In this document: positions 16,860 through 33,610 of the stretch, one piece after another
How the letters are laid out: the number at the start of each line of letters is the position of its first letter
Numbering within the stretch: the stretch's first letter is position 1
Source: Paralichthys olivaceus
Taxonomy: Eukaryota > Chordata > Actinopteri > Pleuronectiformes > Paralichthyidae
Assembly (NCBI RefSeq): GCF_024713975.1
Contig: NC_091111.1
Coordinates: forward strand, 15,850,501-15,914,500
Direction of reading: 5' to 3'
Length of the DNA stretch: 64,000 nt
Position numbers and translations under genes: made by a program
Notes under the pieces: generated by a model
Told to the model about the DNA's origin: nothing
The model's input: only the letters and a program-made list of their open reading frames with translations
Database searches by the model: none

Positions 16860-19800
16860 ATGCTTCCACGGCTGGTTCTCGTCGCTCTGCTGAGCCTCAC
16901 ATGGAAAACAGGTCTCTGTCACAAAAAGCTTGTTTCAGTCTGTCGCTGCTGGTTTTTCTTTCCTTTGGATTCTGTTGCTGTAAACTTGAAGCTGATGAAC
17001 ATTTCAGAGGATGAAGCCGAATGTGTTTCAAAGTAAAAACTGACAAACAGGCAAAAACACCAGAAACTAAACTTATAATCTGAAGTTATTTGGTATTAGA
17101 CGTTTGTTTGTTTTTGCCTACAACAATAAAACAGTAATATGTATAAAATATATATGAGTTAAGAAATAAGAAAACAATGTAGGAACATTCTTAAATATAC
17201 ATTCATTTTCTACTTTAATTATAGTATTAATGTAATTAATTATAGCATGAATCTATATAGTATAGTGTATATGAATATAGTAGTATGATACTTTTCTGAT
17301 GTTATTATGATGTTTGTCTCTGAGCATCTTCACTGGAGGTGTGTGGTTGTGTGGACCAGAGGAAGAGTAACTTACACTCATGATACTTATAATAATAATA
17401 ATAATGATCAGTTAATAACAATCATTTCTAAATCATGTCCTCCTGCTTTCAGTGAGCGGACTGCCCTGCAGCCAGATGTTTGCTTCCCAGCTGCCTCCCT
17501 CCACCGGTGAGTCAGTGTTGACCAGATTTAATTTAACTGTTTTGAATAATGTATGTTTGAACAATGTGTCCTTAAAGCAACAGTTTGATCAAAGCTCTTA
17601 AGATTAAAACTGGTTTACGAATATGTGTAAAAAAAAAATCAAATGTGGAGAAGAATTCGTCAGTTTAACTCTAAAATCTGTAAACTTCTAATTCACTTTT
17701 TACTTTAATTGAATCCAGAGTGCAAAGTAACAAATCTACTACGGAATAAATCTTCCTATAGTTAAGTTCTAGATTCTGTTTTAAATGTTTTTTCTTTGCT
17801 CTGAAGTTGACGGCGTTCGACCCTCAGACGTGGCTGTGGTTTCCTCCATCGGACTTCACGTGCACAGGTGAGCACGACTCAACAGTGAGCATCAACCATT
17901 CTATCAGGAAACCATGACAACACTGTTTCTCTCCCTGCAGCACCGAGCTGTCCACAGTGGTGGCAAGACTCACAGGTAAATCTTCTACTTCGTCGTTTGT
18001 TGGGTTTTTAAACTTTAGAGGAAAACTAAGCTTTTGGGTTTTTGAGTTAATTTAAACTTGGGTTTGTTTCCGTCTGTCAGAGCTGATGTTCATGTTCAAT
18101 CCTGCACTGATCAGCCCCCCCTCAGTGGAAACAAACCTTTACGCCCCTCAACAAAGGTACAGACGGAACGTTAAGATGAATACAGTGTGGTACAAGTGAC
18201 TGGTGTTTCATTGTCTTACTCTGTGTTCTTACAGGACACTGGTGGATCAGGCAGAGGACGTGTCCCTCCAGCTCCGGAACAACAAGGTAGGAGCTTTAAC
18301 GTCCGTTCATTTTCCTATTGAACTTATATCAAACGGCTCGTTTATAGTGTTAATGGTGCAATAACACCATAATATAGTCTTCAACCAATCAAATATCATA
18401 TAACTCTTCTTTGTTTTAAAACAGCTTGTTGACATTTTATAAATTCAGAATCATTTCCTTGCTATTTCTCTTAAGCCCATGTACATTTATTATTCTATTT
18501 ATTGATGTGAACCTTTTTCTCAGTATTTGCTGAACCTTAAGTCTGACGTTTTCTGACCTGTTGCGTTCCGATACAAAGATTTAATTACAAATATATAAAC
18601 AGTCTCAGAAAACTGTGATATAAACAGCTGGTATTTGTTTCCACCTGCAGGTGACTGACGTGGACAGAGACTGGAAGCTGGTGCTTCTGTTCGTTCAGGT
18701 GGATCGTCTCTGTGCCGTCAAGCAGCAGCAGGTGAACAGTGAAATATTGTTATGATGTTATTATTTTAAAAATAGATTTAGATTTTAGATTAGTTCCGCT
18801 TGTTCTTTTGTGTTTCAGATGAATAAACAGATGATTTCAGTGTCCCTCTGTTTGTGTGCAGGTTCAGTCTGTTCTCCAGACGCTGGTTGAAGAGGTGGAT
18901 GAAGCTCTGCAGCTGCTGCGCTCTCAGGTTCATTTCACATCATTAACTGTATTTTTTCTTTCACGTCGCTGTGTTTGCAGAACTTCTTACATTTGTTTCA
19001 CATCACTGTGTTGCAGGTGAAGCAGACAATCGTCAGCATTGCATTGTGGGATGGAGAACAGCACAAGTAAGTTCATATTCCAGTGGTTCAATGGTTTGTA
19101 ACTAAAGTCTGACAGATGTGGATTTTTGGGGCTGATACCAATATCAGAGATAAATGATCTTTCATTCTTCTGTGGAAGATGGTGTGTTACCTTTAACAAA
19201 TGACATGTTGACAGAGGTTTCACATGTATCAAGAGGCTGTAAATGGCTGTGGTGCTCTGTAGTTCACCTAATCTAATCTACTTTATTAGCTTATTCTTTT
19301 TATCGTAAAAATGGAGATAGTGAGAGACAATGTGTTTCACTAACAGGACGTGCATGGGAACAAACAGTGAAGGAGAAGTCAGACTCCTGAGGACCATGCT
19401 GACTCAGTCTCTGCAGGTTTGTCCGTAATTCATCTTCAACAGTTCGGTCCCGGGGTTATTTTAGCTGCTGTGAATTTCTGATGTGTGTTGGACGAGTATG
19501 AACAAGTAAAAATCTCATTACTTATTAAAGCTGAACCTTTCTTCTCAAACTCCTCTTCACTGAGCAGGAGTCCCTGGACAAGCTCCTGGTAAAGAGACGC
19601 TGGTACAACGACAGAGACGACTTCACCGTCACTCTGCAGGACCAACCTCTCATCACAGGCCCTGTGAGTTACAGTCAGCTCATATATCTACCATCAGTCT
19701 GATAGTTCCTCTAATCTGCACCATCTCAAACACCTTGTTCACCAATCAAATGAAAATCAGGCCCTGACCAGAGCCGCGTCCTTCGTTAGTGTTCGGTAAA

Positions 19801-22800
19801 GAAACGTTTAAAGAGCGCTGCTCAGTCTCTGAGCCGCTGAACGAGCTCGTGACAGTGACACACACAGAGTCCTGATTATCTCACAGCACAAAGTGAAGAT
19901 ATAAGTTTTATATCTAACAAACACCGTGTTCTTTCTTTATAAACAGAGCGGGAAACATGTATCTGAGTCAGAAGCTACACAACAGACTGATAACCTGATG
20001 ATGCAGATGTGGACAAACCTGGTAAAGCCTCACACACAAACACACACATACAGAGTCATTGTTCTTTCGGTGGCAAACATGAAGACAAAGAGTTTTCTGT
20101 CTTGCAGCTGCAGCCCACAGTCGGCCAACACAACACAGACGACAGTGGAAACATCATGATGCTGCCATGTCCAGCTGAGGTGAGGGACTGCTGGACAACT
20201 GCTGGACAAAATGTACTGAGGTTGTAAATAATTCTAATTGTGCGTCTCCTCCTCTGTCTGTGTCCCGCCCCAAAGGACCGACCCTTCCTGAGGACGGAGG
20301 GAAACTCTCCTTCAAATAGCCCCAGTGATGTGTCTCCTCTACTTGTCCCTGTGAGTAGTGATGTGGAGCCAGACGGAGGCAGTGGTGGAGGTGTTGATAA
20401 CTTCCTGTTTAGTTCTGACCGTGGATGTGCTCTGTGTGTCCGCTCAGTTCATGGGAACAGAGATGCCCTGCGACGACTTCAGCCCCTCGGCCTCCGTACC
20501 CACCTCAGGTGAGATACTCCACACTTCCAACAGCGAAACGAGGAAAAATAAAACTTTTGTCATTTTTTTCTGCAGAGGCTTTTTGTGATATTTGAAATGC
20601 TACTTTAATCCCACCGTGCAGTATTTCTAGAGAGTTGCATTTCTCTATTATTATACTCGATGAGTAGTATTGTTTTAAAGTTGCTCTGGATGTCACGTGT
20701 TCTCGAATTAAAGGACTCTGATATTATTCTGACTGGTCAGAGACTTTTTCTGTATTTTCCCAGTTCATGAACTCAGGCCTGCAGACATCAAAGTGGTGGC
20801 TGCTGTGGGAGACTCTCTGACAGTGAGTCGCTCTCTTTGTTCGACATATATATATAAAAACATATACTCTAAAATAAGTGAATAAAAATGTTGATATATA
20901 GAAAGATAAGATGTAAATATCAGTTATGTAATAGTTTAGATTCATATACTGTGTGTAGTTATATATATATAGATGGACTATTTATGAATATTGAATGACA
21001 CCTGATTTAGCACCCGCCCTGATGCTGCCACATAAAACTTGAATTTCTATTCACCAAAGTTTATAACATTTATAAAGACAGAGCTTTGTTTGAGTGATTG
21101 ATGAGATAATTATATATTTATCTGTGATTTAAAAAAGTGTCTTGATTACATAATAATTTAACAGTTTAAAGATCTAAAGGTTTAAGCGGATGAGTTTAAA
21201 TTACATAATTGGATGGAATCTTTTCTTAACTTCTATGAATAAAGGAGAATCTGATACTGTTTAATCTTGTCTATCTGGAGAGGTACGGTTCTGTATCTTC
21301 ATGTCACTTAAACATTTTCTCTTTCTTCCTCCATCAGGCAGGTAACGGCATCGCAGCCAAGCCAAACAACATCCTGGACGTCCTGCGTCAGTACAGGGGT
21401 TTGTCCTGGAGGTGAGTGTTCTGGATATAAAACTACAGCTTTCACATCAGTTACTGAGAAAACTACTTAAAGACGTTATTTTCCTCCTTAGCATCGGTGG
21501 AGATGACAACCTCACCTCTGTCACCACTCTGCCCAGTGAGTCTCATCTCTGTAACTTCCAGTTATCGTAGACTCTTAAAAACATCACCTTACTTTATCGC
21601 TCTTCTTTCAACAGACATCTTAAAGTATTATAATCACAACCTGACGGGCTACTCTGTCAATATGGGCAAAGAACAGACTCCTCAGGCTTTTCTCAACCAG
21701 GCTGTGGCCGGAGCCAAAAGCAAGTGAGTCTTACTGGAGGCAGCAGCTTCATACTATATTTATATATATAAAAACTGTCATATTAATATATACATATATA
21801 CATGTATAAAAAAGATAGGAGATGAAAGAAAAAGTAAAAGTTCATTCTTCAATTTGGAAAATGCTGCTAAATACATTTTCTAGTTTTTTATATTATTTTG
21901 TTTGAATAAAATGAATCACTTTTCTTTTTGTTTGTTTTAACATAAACTGGTCGAGACTAAATTATGTTATACTCTACCATTAAATCTAAAAGAAAACGGG
22001 ACTTGGATATAGCCGACAGTACAATACATCTTCAGCTAAATGTGCTTTTAACTGCCTGAGTATATTATTATAGTTCTATTTTGTTTTTCACTTTTTAAGG
22101 GACATACCCTCACAGGTTCGAACCCTGGTGGCAAGGATGAAGAGCGACTCTGTGAGTTTATAGACATATATAATCATCTTGTTCTTGTATGTGTTGTATT
22201 TGATTGGAGATTGAAAAAGCCTTTAACAGAAGTACAAACTGCATCACGTGTCCATGTTTCATCTTCTTTCTTGTCCAGAGAATCAATTTTAAATCTGATT
22301 GGAAAGTGATCACGCTTTTCATCGGTGGAAACGACATCTGTGACCACTGCTATAACTCTGTGAGTAACCTACTGACGTCGAGTCGCCGTCAGACGCGTCA
22401 AGCACACGTCATTAAAACGTTTTATTCTCTTCACAGCTGCTCTATTCTCCAGAGAATTATATTCTGAATATTCGTGAAAGTCTGGATTATCTGAAAAAAC
22501 AGGTAAATAAACCCGACTTTGCACTGGAGACGCTGTTTTTGTTTCGATGTTCATTGGTCTGGTTGAATGTTTGTTTGCATTAACAGGTGCCTCGAGCTCT
22601 GGTGAACCTGATAGAGCCTCTGCACATCATCCCCCTGAGAGAAATGCACATGGATGCTTCACTTAAATGTCCAACTTGGCTCGTGAAGTGAGTATCACTT
22701 CTCTCTGACTTATAAGTTTATCAAAATACGAAAAATAACTTCTATCAGTTCATTTTTCTTTAGGCTAAATACATATTATATTAACTTTATGTACTATTCT

Positions 22801-25800
22801 ACAATTATAATTGAAATACTTCTTTAATAATTAAAAAACCCTCTTATTTTACTAAATATATAAAGGTAAACCAAGAATTTCATGCTGTTATTGAGTATAA
22901 GACAATAAAAATGATTCCTGCATGTTCTCTGCATTATCATCTAATAAATAATAAAATATATTGAGTGATTTAGAACCATGTTATCTCTCCTTTGCCAGAA
23001 TTCTGTGCCCTTGCGTTGTTTTGCCAAAGTCCAACTCTAAAGCTCTTGAGATGTTGGATAACATGAACAGAATTTATCAGGTGAGCAAACACCTCCATCG
23101 GTAAGATTACGTCCCTCTCCATCCTCAGGCTCTGACACCTTCTCTCTCTTTCTCTAAGCGTTCTCTCCATGAGCTCGTGGAGTCCGGCCGCTACGACACT
23201 CGCTCAGACTTCACCGTGGTCATCCAGCCTTTCTTCAGGGACATCGTTGTGCCCAGACTGCCGGTAACAATGATCACTCAAAACAAATCTCTCTGAGAAT
23301 TTTCCCACAAAAAAAGCAAATGTATTTTACGTTGATTTTAAATTTGTTGTTTGAGGTATTTGGAAACCATTCGTTGGCAGCTCTATTTTTTATTTCATGC
23401 TCTGGCAGTTTTGTTTTTCTGCATCTTGCACCGTCCTGTGTCACATTGGTCAAAATACGTGTACAACTTACTGCTCCGATCGATGAAATAAACATTTACT
23501 GTACCTTCTCTGCAGGATGGTCGTCCTGATCGCTCCTTCTTCAGTGCCGACTGCTTCCACCTCAGCCAGAAGGCCCAAACACTGATGGCTCGCTCCCTCT
23601 GGAACAACATGGTAACTCTCAGACAGACAAGAACACACTTGTACACTATTACATGCCACTCTCACTTTGTTATGGATGAATTTAATTTAATGTTTTGTCA
23701 GTAAATTCTTAAGTAGCGAGATCAAAGTATTCTTGCACAGGATCACAATAATAATACTAATGTTATATTAATGTACCACAATATTAAATCAATTCAAATT
23801 ATACTCACTGTCACTCTGACTCCTGTTTTCCCAGCTGGAACCTCTGGGCAACAAAACGTCCCAACAGGATTTCTCTGCAGATATTGACCTGAATTGTCCA
23901 ACCAAGGTAAAACATTTTGATTTAACTGAGAATTGAACATAATGTGTTGTTTCACGTCTCCTGGTTTCTCTAATGTTCCGACTGTGAGGAAACAAAACAC
24001 TGAGAAAAGATTGCAAACATAGGGTTTGATTGAATGTAGCATCTTTCTATATTTGGAAGCTGCCGTGATATAATGTTTTTTCTTCTCTCTCTGTTTTTTT
24101 GCAGACTTCACCGTATATTCGCACCTTTAACAACAGCCATTACAATTACACTGGTCCCTCCCCAGCACCTGGACCCATTACAGTAAGCACCCCCCCGTCA
24201 GAGGAGAGGACGAAAAGTGATTTGTTACAAAGGTTGAAAATTAAATTTTTGAGACGCTCTTCACAAAGTGAAGATTTAAACTACAAGCTGAATTTGGGCT
24301 CTAAGTCGCTGGTTTGACAAAATAATCAAAATGTTTTTTCACTCAAATAAATACATTTAATGAAACTAATAACCCTAACCCCCACAATAAGATGTGTCGG
24401 CACTAAACTCACGGTGTGAATGAAGTAAAGTTCACCGAGACATTGAAAACCAATAAGGGAAACTGTCATATTTCGGATTACCACATTAATTAATATTATT
24501 TATCAATTTTCTATCACAGAAAAATACAACGGACAAACTCCTGATGTTTTTTGTCCGTTTGATAGAAACATGCACAAAACGAATGATTTATTTTTCAAGA
24601 AACGAATGAACCAAATGTATTATTTTAGGAATAAAAACATAGCTTTTGCCTTCTGTCCTCTCCAGAACTGGGGAAGTGACTTCTCCTGTGTGGACCTTGT
24701 TCCATCCGACACCATCCCGACTTCAGGTGAGACGATAGTCATCAGCTTATTATCAGCAGACGGTCGATATGCGGCAATAAGTTGAAATGAAGAAATGGTG
24801 GCGTACAACTACAAACTGTCAGTGAAGTGCTGGAATGAAAATCAACCACGAACAAGACTGTAATAACACCAAGATGATTTAACAGATAATCATACGCAAA
24901 GTAAAATACATGGTGGCTTTAAACTCTGTTTCCCCGTATACTGAAGGAGCTGGTAGAAATAAACACAGGAAGGATAATTGTGAATATCTTGATGTTGAAT
25001 CTCTTCTTTGTGTTTTATCTGTAGTTCACAAGCTGAGACCGGCTGACATCATGGTGGTGGCAGCGCTGGGAGACTCTTTAACGGTAAAAGTCACAGCACA
25101 ATGATTTAATTTATTCTTTTTGGTAAGTTAATAAAAAAATATATATATATATATTATTATTATCTTTGTTTGCACAGCACTTTTCTCATGAAAGATACAA
25201 AGTGCTTTCCATGACAAAACAACAATAACATTTAATAAAAATGCAAATTAAGTAAAAGTAAAAAAGAAATAAATTGAGATTAAAGCTATTTTTAAAACGT
25301 TTTAAGAATATGTGATGTACAAAACAGCTGGACAGATATTAGAAAGTATCAAATATCTTTAAATACATGCTTAACAGGTAATTATTGTGCACTTTATATA
25401 AAATCTGGAGTATGTGTGTGTTGAATGGACACATTACACACTTATCACCATTAGTGAACCCGCTGATATCGGTTATTTGATGTCATTGAACTATGAACTC
25501 TCTAATCAACTCCTTATCAGCCAGATAATTCCCATCAGTGATGAACTTCTCTTTTATGTTCTGGTCATTTTTTAATCTCCATCTGCGACTCACCTATCTG
25601 TCTGTGGCTGGTTCTGTTTACAGGTCGGCACCGGAGCGAAAGCAAAGAGCTACTTTAACCTCAAAAACGAATATAAAGGAGTATCATGGAGGTAAAATGA
25701 GTCTTGATGGTGTAAATAACAGTCACGGTAATTGTTCAATTTCACAAACCACAGCAATGTTTGTTTGGGTTTTTCTTGCAGCATCGGGGGGGATATGGAT

Positions 25801-28626
25801 CTGGGGAATGTCACAACACTTCCTAGTGAGTTTATGTCGCTTGTTTGGCAAAAAAACTCCAATGATTTCATGAATGATAACTTCTTGAAACCACTGCTAC
25901 TCATGTTCAGGTAGCTTTAGACAAGTTGTTTCTAAGTAGGATATTTGTCCTTGGTTTCCCCTCAGACATCTTGAGGAAGTTCAACCCCTCCCTGAAGGGC
26001 TTCTCTACAGATCAGGGTCTGGTCAAAAAGAAGGGCTTCAACATGGCTGCACCTGGAGCTAAGACCTCGTGAGTGCACATTTCTTTTTGGTTGCTCCGTT
26101 TAAGTAAAACCTCCGAACCACCCGTTGTTATTTCTCACCTCCTCCTGTCTGGGTTTGTTCTGCACAGAGACATTCCAGCACAAGTGCAGGCTCTCATCAA
26201 GGCCATGAGAGAGGATAAGGTGAGTCTTCCTCAAATACAAATGAACTCTCTCCACGTCTGACTCACACAGTGTGAATCTTAACTCTGATGTTCCACATAA
26301 ATCCTACACAGAAAGTGAATTTTGAAAACGACTGGAAACTTGTAACCATATTTGTCGGGGGAAACGATCTTTGCCATTATTGCGTAGACCAAGTAAGTGC
26401 TCCTTAATGTTTTTTTATACTTTACACAAACATATTCATTTCTGCAAGTTCTGGAATAGCAATAAAAACATTCTTTACATATTTCCACAGAATAATCTGT
26501 CACCTAAGAATTACAGCCACAATCTTATGATTGGTTTGGACATGCTCCACAAAGAGGTGAGTCATATTAACAATATTAAATTCATCTCATCTCTAATCTT
26601 TACAAGTGGATCGTATTTTACTGTCTGTGCTACACCTTTATCTCTCGGACTCTTCAGGTACCGAGACTGTTGGTCAACGTTGTGGAAATTCTGGAGATAC
26701 TTCCTTTGAGAACAGTTAAGAGGACTTCACTGCCCTGTTCTCTACTGCCCAGGTTTGTTTGGTTTTAATCTGACTGGATGTTTCTGGCCTGTTTTCCATT
26801 ATCTTTTAAATCATGTACAATATCAGTACATACAACGTCTCCAAGATCCTTTCTTTGGTGATATAGCTGTATGTTTATACAGGTTATAAAGAATGACTTA
26901 TGAGAATAATACAAGTCAAGAAAAATCCATAAAATCTTCACAAAAGCTTAAAAAAGTTGAAAATAAGGAGGGGGGGATTTTTGCGCTGCACTTGTTTCCA
27001 CTAGATTTCACTTGGATTAGAAAGATGCTATAGAGTTAAACGTTAACACTATATCCTCGTCTTATTTTTTCATTTCAAACTTTAGTTCACCCTTTAAACT
27101 AACAAGGGTTTTTTTGCAGGAACAGTTGTCCCTGTCTCATAAACCCAGCGGAAAACTCCCCAGAGCTTGAAGAGATAAAACGAATCAATCAGGAGTACCA
27201 GGTAAAAGCTTTTCTAATAATATTTCGAGAAAAAACAGATAATAAGCAAATTAATCTTAGCTGTAATTTATCATTTTTATTAAAAGATTTGAATTTCATG
27301 CCTAGATTGAGATCCAGCATCTTATTTCTGGAGATCGCTATGAGGGGAAGGAGGATTTTGCCGTCGTCCTTCAACCATTTCTACACAATACCTTCATCCC
27401 TCATATTGGAGTGAGTTACAGAGGCCGACGTATTAAAACAAGCATCCACACGCAAATAATAAAACATGCTCAAGCTGAAAATATTATCTTTTCTTTAGAA
27501 GGGAGAGGCCGACCCCAGTTTCTTCTCCGTCGACTGTTTCCACATCAGTGAGCGAGCTCACGCTGAGATGGCCATCGCCCTTTGGAACAACATGGTGAGT
27601 GCTGGGCACCGTGGACCAAAGTGAAGCAGAGAGACCAGTGTTTTCAAGCAATATTGATTTGAGAGAATTCCTCTTTCTGTCTTTAACAGCTGGAGCCCGT
27701 CGGGAGGAAGCAGCCGTACAATAACTTCACGTATGATCGCTCCAAGATTCACTGTCCGTCTCAGGTATGTGTGGAGAGTTCAGACTGAAACCCATCAGTC
27801 AGTCAATGAGACCTTTTTATTTTCTATCCCAGGTTAGATTTCAATAATCAATTGGTTTAACTTTTGTGGAGACTGAAAGTGTGAAATGACATAAATACAT
27901 TTTATGGAAATATATTATTAATATCTAGTTTTGTTTGTGCATAATGCAACAATGTTGGATCCAATGTTGTTTGTTTTGTAGATTAGTGTGTTATTGCTAT
28001 TTTGTTTTTATGAATTACTACTTCATTCTGCTTGTTCTTGGGACTAACCAAACTATTCTTGGGAAAATTAACTTGACATGACAAAATAAAAGGAAATTAT
28101 GAAAATAAAAATATCAAATTTGAAAAAAATTAGTTAACTTTAAATATAAAGTACTGAAAAGAAATAAAAAAAGACCACAAATAAATATTATATAACATTT
28201 CATAAATATTTGGTTGCTTGGTTTTAAAAACATATCTGTTACATATTTTGTGTGTTTCGATCCGTATGTTGACTTATTTTGTAAACTCTTATTTATTAAA
28301 CATCAAAACACCATGGGCCTGTTTTTGAAAGTTGAACATTTTTAAAAATTATAACTGTTTTACCTTCCCCACAGGCCAGTCCCTTTGTCTTCACAAAGAA
28401 AAACAGTCTTCCACGTCCTCCAGTAACCCTCCCACCTATATCCAGTCCTACATCAGCCACCCCTGTAGTGGAGTGTCCCTCCTCCCTGCCCGTGTGGGTG
28501 CCAGTGGTCGCGGGAGTCGTCAGTTTACTGGCTGGCATCACCGTCGCCTGGCTGCTGTTCTCCTGCTGTCAAGGACCGAAAAACAAAGTGCGGAGAGGAG
28601 TGGAAATGAATGCAACCAACTTTTAA
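16860..28626 (+). CDS. plb1: PLB1, phospholipase B1, membrane-anchored, three lipase repeats
   Basis: An ectoenzyme with phospholipase A2 and lysophospholipase activity, known from intestinal brush border and epidermis in mammals. Forty-two coding exons sum to 3234 nt, or 1077 residues. Order: signal peptide [18 protein letters not shown]; repeat 1 (exons 2-15), degenerate; repeat 2 (exons 16-28), with GDSL Ser343, GGND Asp457 and DCFH His598; repeat 3 (exons 29-41), with Ser703, Asp813 and His952; Pro/Ser stalk, one membrane span and a short basic tail. The Ser-Asp-His spacing in repeat 2 (114 and 141 residues) equals that of the rat enzyme as I recall it (Ser404, Asp518, His659). Mammalian PLB1 has about 1450 residues and four repeats, so this is one repeat shorter. 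The start at 16860 was chosen for its signal peptide; an in-frame upstream ATG at 16653 lies beside the predicted cap site. No lesion is seen. ppp1cb follows, as in human 2p23. Confidence 0.95.
17453..20508 (+). other. plb1: plb1 repeat 1: degenerate, non-catalytic lipase repeat
   Basis: Exons: 17453-17506, 17807-17867, 17941-17975, 18081-18156, 18235-18286, 18651-18731, 18862-18927, 19017-19066, 19347-19416, 19568-19663, 19947-20021, 20108-20179, 20276-20350, 20448-20508. The scaffold is recognisable: [11 protein letters not shown] lines up with [11 protein letters not shown], and [17 protein letters not shown] with [17 protein letters not shown]. The nucleophile block reads SSIGLHVH in place of AAVGDSLT, and the GGND block reads VQVD. 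The exon positions corresponding to DCFH carry no such motif. Mammalian repeat I also lacks the serine, so the loss is probably ancient. A structural, inhibitory or folding role is possible but not shown. Confidence 0.8.
20764..24182 (+). other. plb1: plb1 repeat 2: intact GDSL lipase repeat
   Basis: Exons: 20764-20822 ([10 protein letters not shown], Ser343), 21338-21411, 21492-21535, 21615-21723, 22100-22151, 22279-22359 ([12 protein letters not shown], Asp457), 22437-22502, 22587-22687, 22999-23080, 23159-23263, 23516-23611 ([10 protein letters not shown], His598), 23835-23906, 24105-24182. All blocks of the SGNH/GDSL fold are present. By position this is the counterpart of mammalian repeat II, the main active unit. 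Confidence 0.88.
24666..27764 (+). other. plb1: plb1 repeat 3: intact GDSL lipase repeat
   Basis: Exons: 24666-24726, 25025-25083 ([10 protein letters not shown], Ser703), 25624-25691, 25782-25825, 25966-26068, 26168-26219, 26312-26392 ([12 protein letters not shown], Asp813), 26491-26556, 26658-26752, 27120-27201, 27306-27410, 27499-27594 ([10 protein letters not shown], His952), 27690-27764. Exon phases mirror repeat 2 exon by exon, showing that the repeats arose by tandem duplication of a whole exon block. The triad looks complete, so two active units are predicted. Confidence 0.86.
28375..28626 (+). other. plb1: plb1 last exon: stalk, membrane anchor and tail
   Basis: Encodes residues 995-1077. 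A Pro/Ser/Thr-rich stalk is followed by a hydrophobic segment ([20 protein letters not shown], then LLF) and [12 protein letters not shown], a palmitoylation- and stop-transfer-like junction. It ends MNATNF and stop. The topology is type I, with the lipase repeats outside the cell. Confidence 0.85.
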
Positions 28627-29626
28627 TACCAACATTCTCATTGTCAACAGTAGTTCAAGCCTTGAAGCTGCTTTAAGCATCGTTTATAAGATAATTTTTG
28701 AAGAGGACAGACTGTAAAAAGTAAAAACAGCCACATTGATCGAACATTAGGGTTTTCATTCTTGCCACTTGTTCAATTCAGGCCAATATTTGGTCCATCA
28801 CCTCTTATCAGAATCATCTGTGGGTTTATGTTTTGCCAAAAGTTTGACTCTGCTGCTTGTTTGCTCTCTGTTTTTATTCTGTCAGTTTCTCACCTTGTCT
28901 GAGAGGTGGCAGCAGCAGTTCAGTTTTATTTTAGGGTGTGAACCACTGTGGCTCAGCACATAGGAAATAATATGTAGGAAAAACACAGTAAAGGAATAAA
29001 ACCTGCAAAGAGCTGTAGACAAGTATGTAAATTATCTGTTGAACTGGCAGTACTGTTTCAAGTATTCAAATAATTCAATGCTAGTTCAAAAAATATCTCT
29101 TAATTGTACTTAAGTATGTAAATTATGTGTCATTTTTTTGTACTGCATAGAGATTGTGAAATTTTCCAAATGCAACTGACTGAAATCCAGGAACTTTGCA
29201 CATTTTATTTTATCATTTCTATTTATTGACAAAATTAAAACTCTACAATAACCAAGTTAATCGTCACGTGTCTTCTCGTCAATGGAAGTGATGGAGGTTT
29301 TGTGAATTTGGGCCATACAAATAAAATTTGATTTGATAAAGTACTCAAATATAAAGGGCCCATTAAGAAACAATCCGTACAATTTAGATGATCACACTGG
29401 TGGAAACCTTACAAGGATTGTTTTCATATTTGCATGTGTTTTCCTAATCTGCAGTGCGCTGAGCTCTCTTTCTGTAATTTCAGTAAAATAAAAAAAAAAT
29501 AAAAAAAATAAACACACAAATACCCTGAAGTTGTACATGTGCCTTCCACGCTGCTCTCTGAGCCTGCCAGTCAACACTCGGGGCTGAATCTTGCCCCCAC
29601 CTCTGCGCTGCCTGCGTAAGAGAAAC
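28627..29626 (+). other. plb1 3' UTR and spacer before ppp1cb
   Basis: AATAAA at 28995-29000, about 370 bases after the plb1 stop, is the likely poly(A) signal. The remainder is AT-rich, with A runs at about 29489-29510. The last 150 bases, leading into the ppp1cb ATG, turn GC-richer and form its 5' leader and promoter. No further gene is seen. Confidence 0.55.
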
Positions 29627-32578
<2,952 letters not shown>

Positions 32579-33496
32579 GAAGAGGTGAGCGTCTGGCCCC
32601 CCTTCCGACTCTCCTGCCCCTCCCCTGGCTGGTCTCTGGCCCGTGTCTCTGCAGGCTGCCTCAAACACTCCAGCCTTCTCTCAGTAAGCTCGTTCATGTG
32701 TAAACAGAAACTCCAGGACTGTTTGTTGTTGCCCGTTCCGTGGATATTTTTATGAACACGAGTGGTATTTCCTTTACTCAGTTTTTTCAACGCCATGGTG
32801 TGTATTCACTCAGCCTTCATTTCCACTGCTCAGTCCATTCAGCAATATTTAAAACTAACCCTTTGTGAAAAACAATGCTAAGAAAAGATGCTTCTCTGCC
32901 TCCAGATGAACAACTTCCATTGTGATTTTGTGAATGCATGCACACTTGTGAGACTGAGACTGGTTCTTTGCCCTTTTCAATGTAATTAACCCCCCAAATA
33001 TTTACTGTTCCACCTCGACTTGCCTGATGTGCATGTAATTTACCTGATTACTGCCATTGTCCCCTTCAATATGAGCTAAAAGCAGAGAGGGAAAAGTTTG
33101 ACATAGTAAAATAAGTTTTTCTTTATGACTCAAGAATGTTAGGCATCTCTAAAATCCTTTGATTTTGATGTTAAAAGTGCAATAAGCATCACCAGAAATC
33201 GAGCCACATGCAAGAGGAAATGTCTGTGAGCCTATTTGAACTTAAAAAAAGTACAACCAGGCAGCTTTGGTAATTTTTTTACGCGGGCATTCATAAACAA
33301 TAGATAAGCTGCATTAGTGACGTGTTTCCAGCTTCAGATCTGAACACTTGCACCCCTCACATCACTAAACCAGCATTTGTGGTTGTTGAAGAGCAGAATT
33401 TCCATTGTTGGTGTAAAGTAAAGAAAAAGGCGATTCAATTAAAATGTTACTTTTTTGTTCTGGTGTAAATTCATTGTGTGTGGAAATGAAAGAAAG

Positions 33497-33610
33497 CATA
33501 GACTGTGTTTAAAGATGGACGACATTTCTCATCTTCCTCCCGTTGAACAAAAATGAAGCTAAAATATCCTGGATACAGATGCTGCCATCTTGCACTTGTG
33601 ACGACATTTG
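33497..33610 (+). repeat. Degraded copy of the CATAGACTGT interspersed repeat
   Basis: Begins CATAGACTGTGTTTAAAGAT and continues with GGACGACATTTCTC...AATGAAGC, matching the fuller copy at 43295-43520 in order. It lies in the ppp1cb 3' UTR. Confidence 0.5.
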
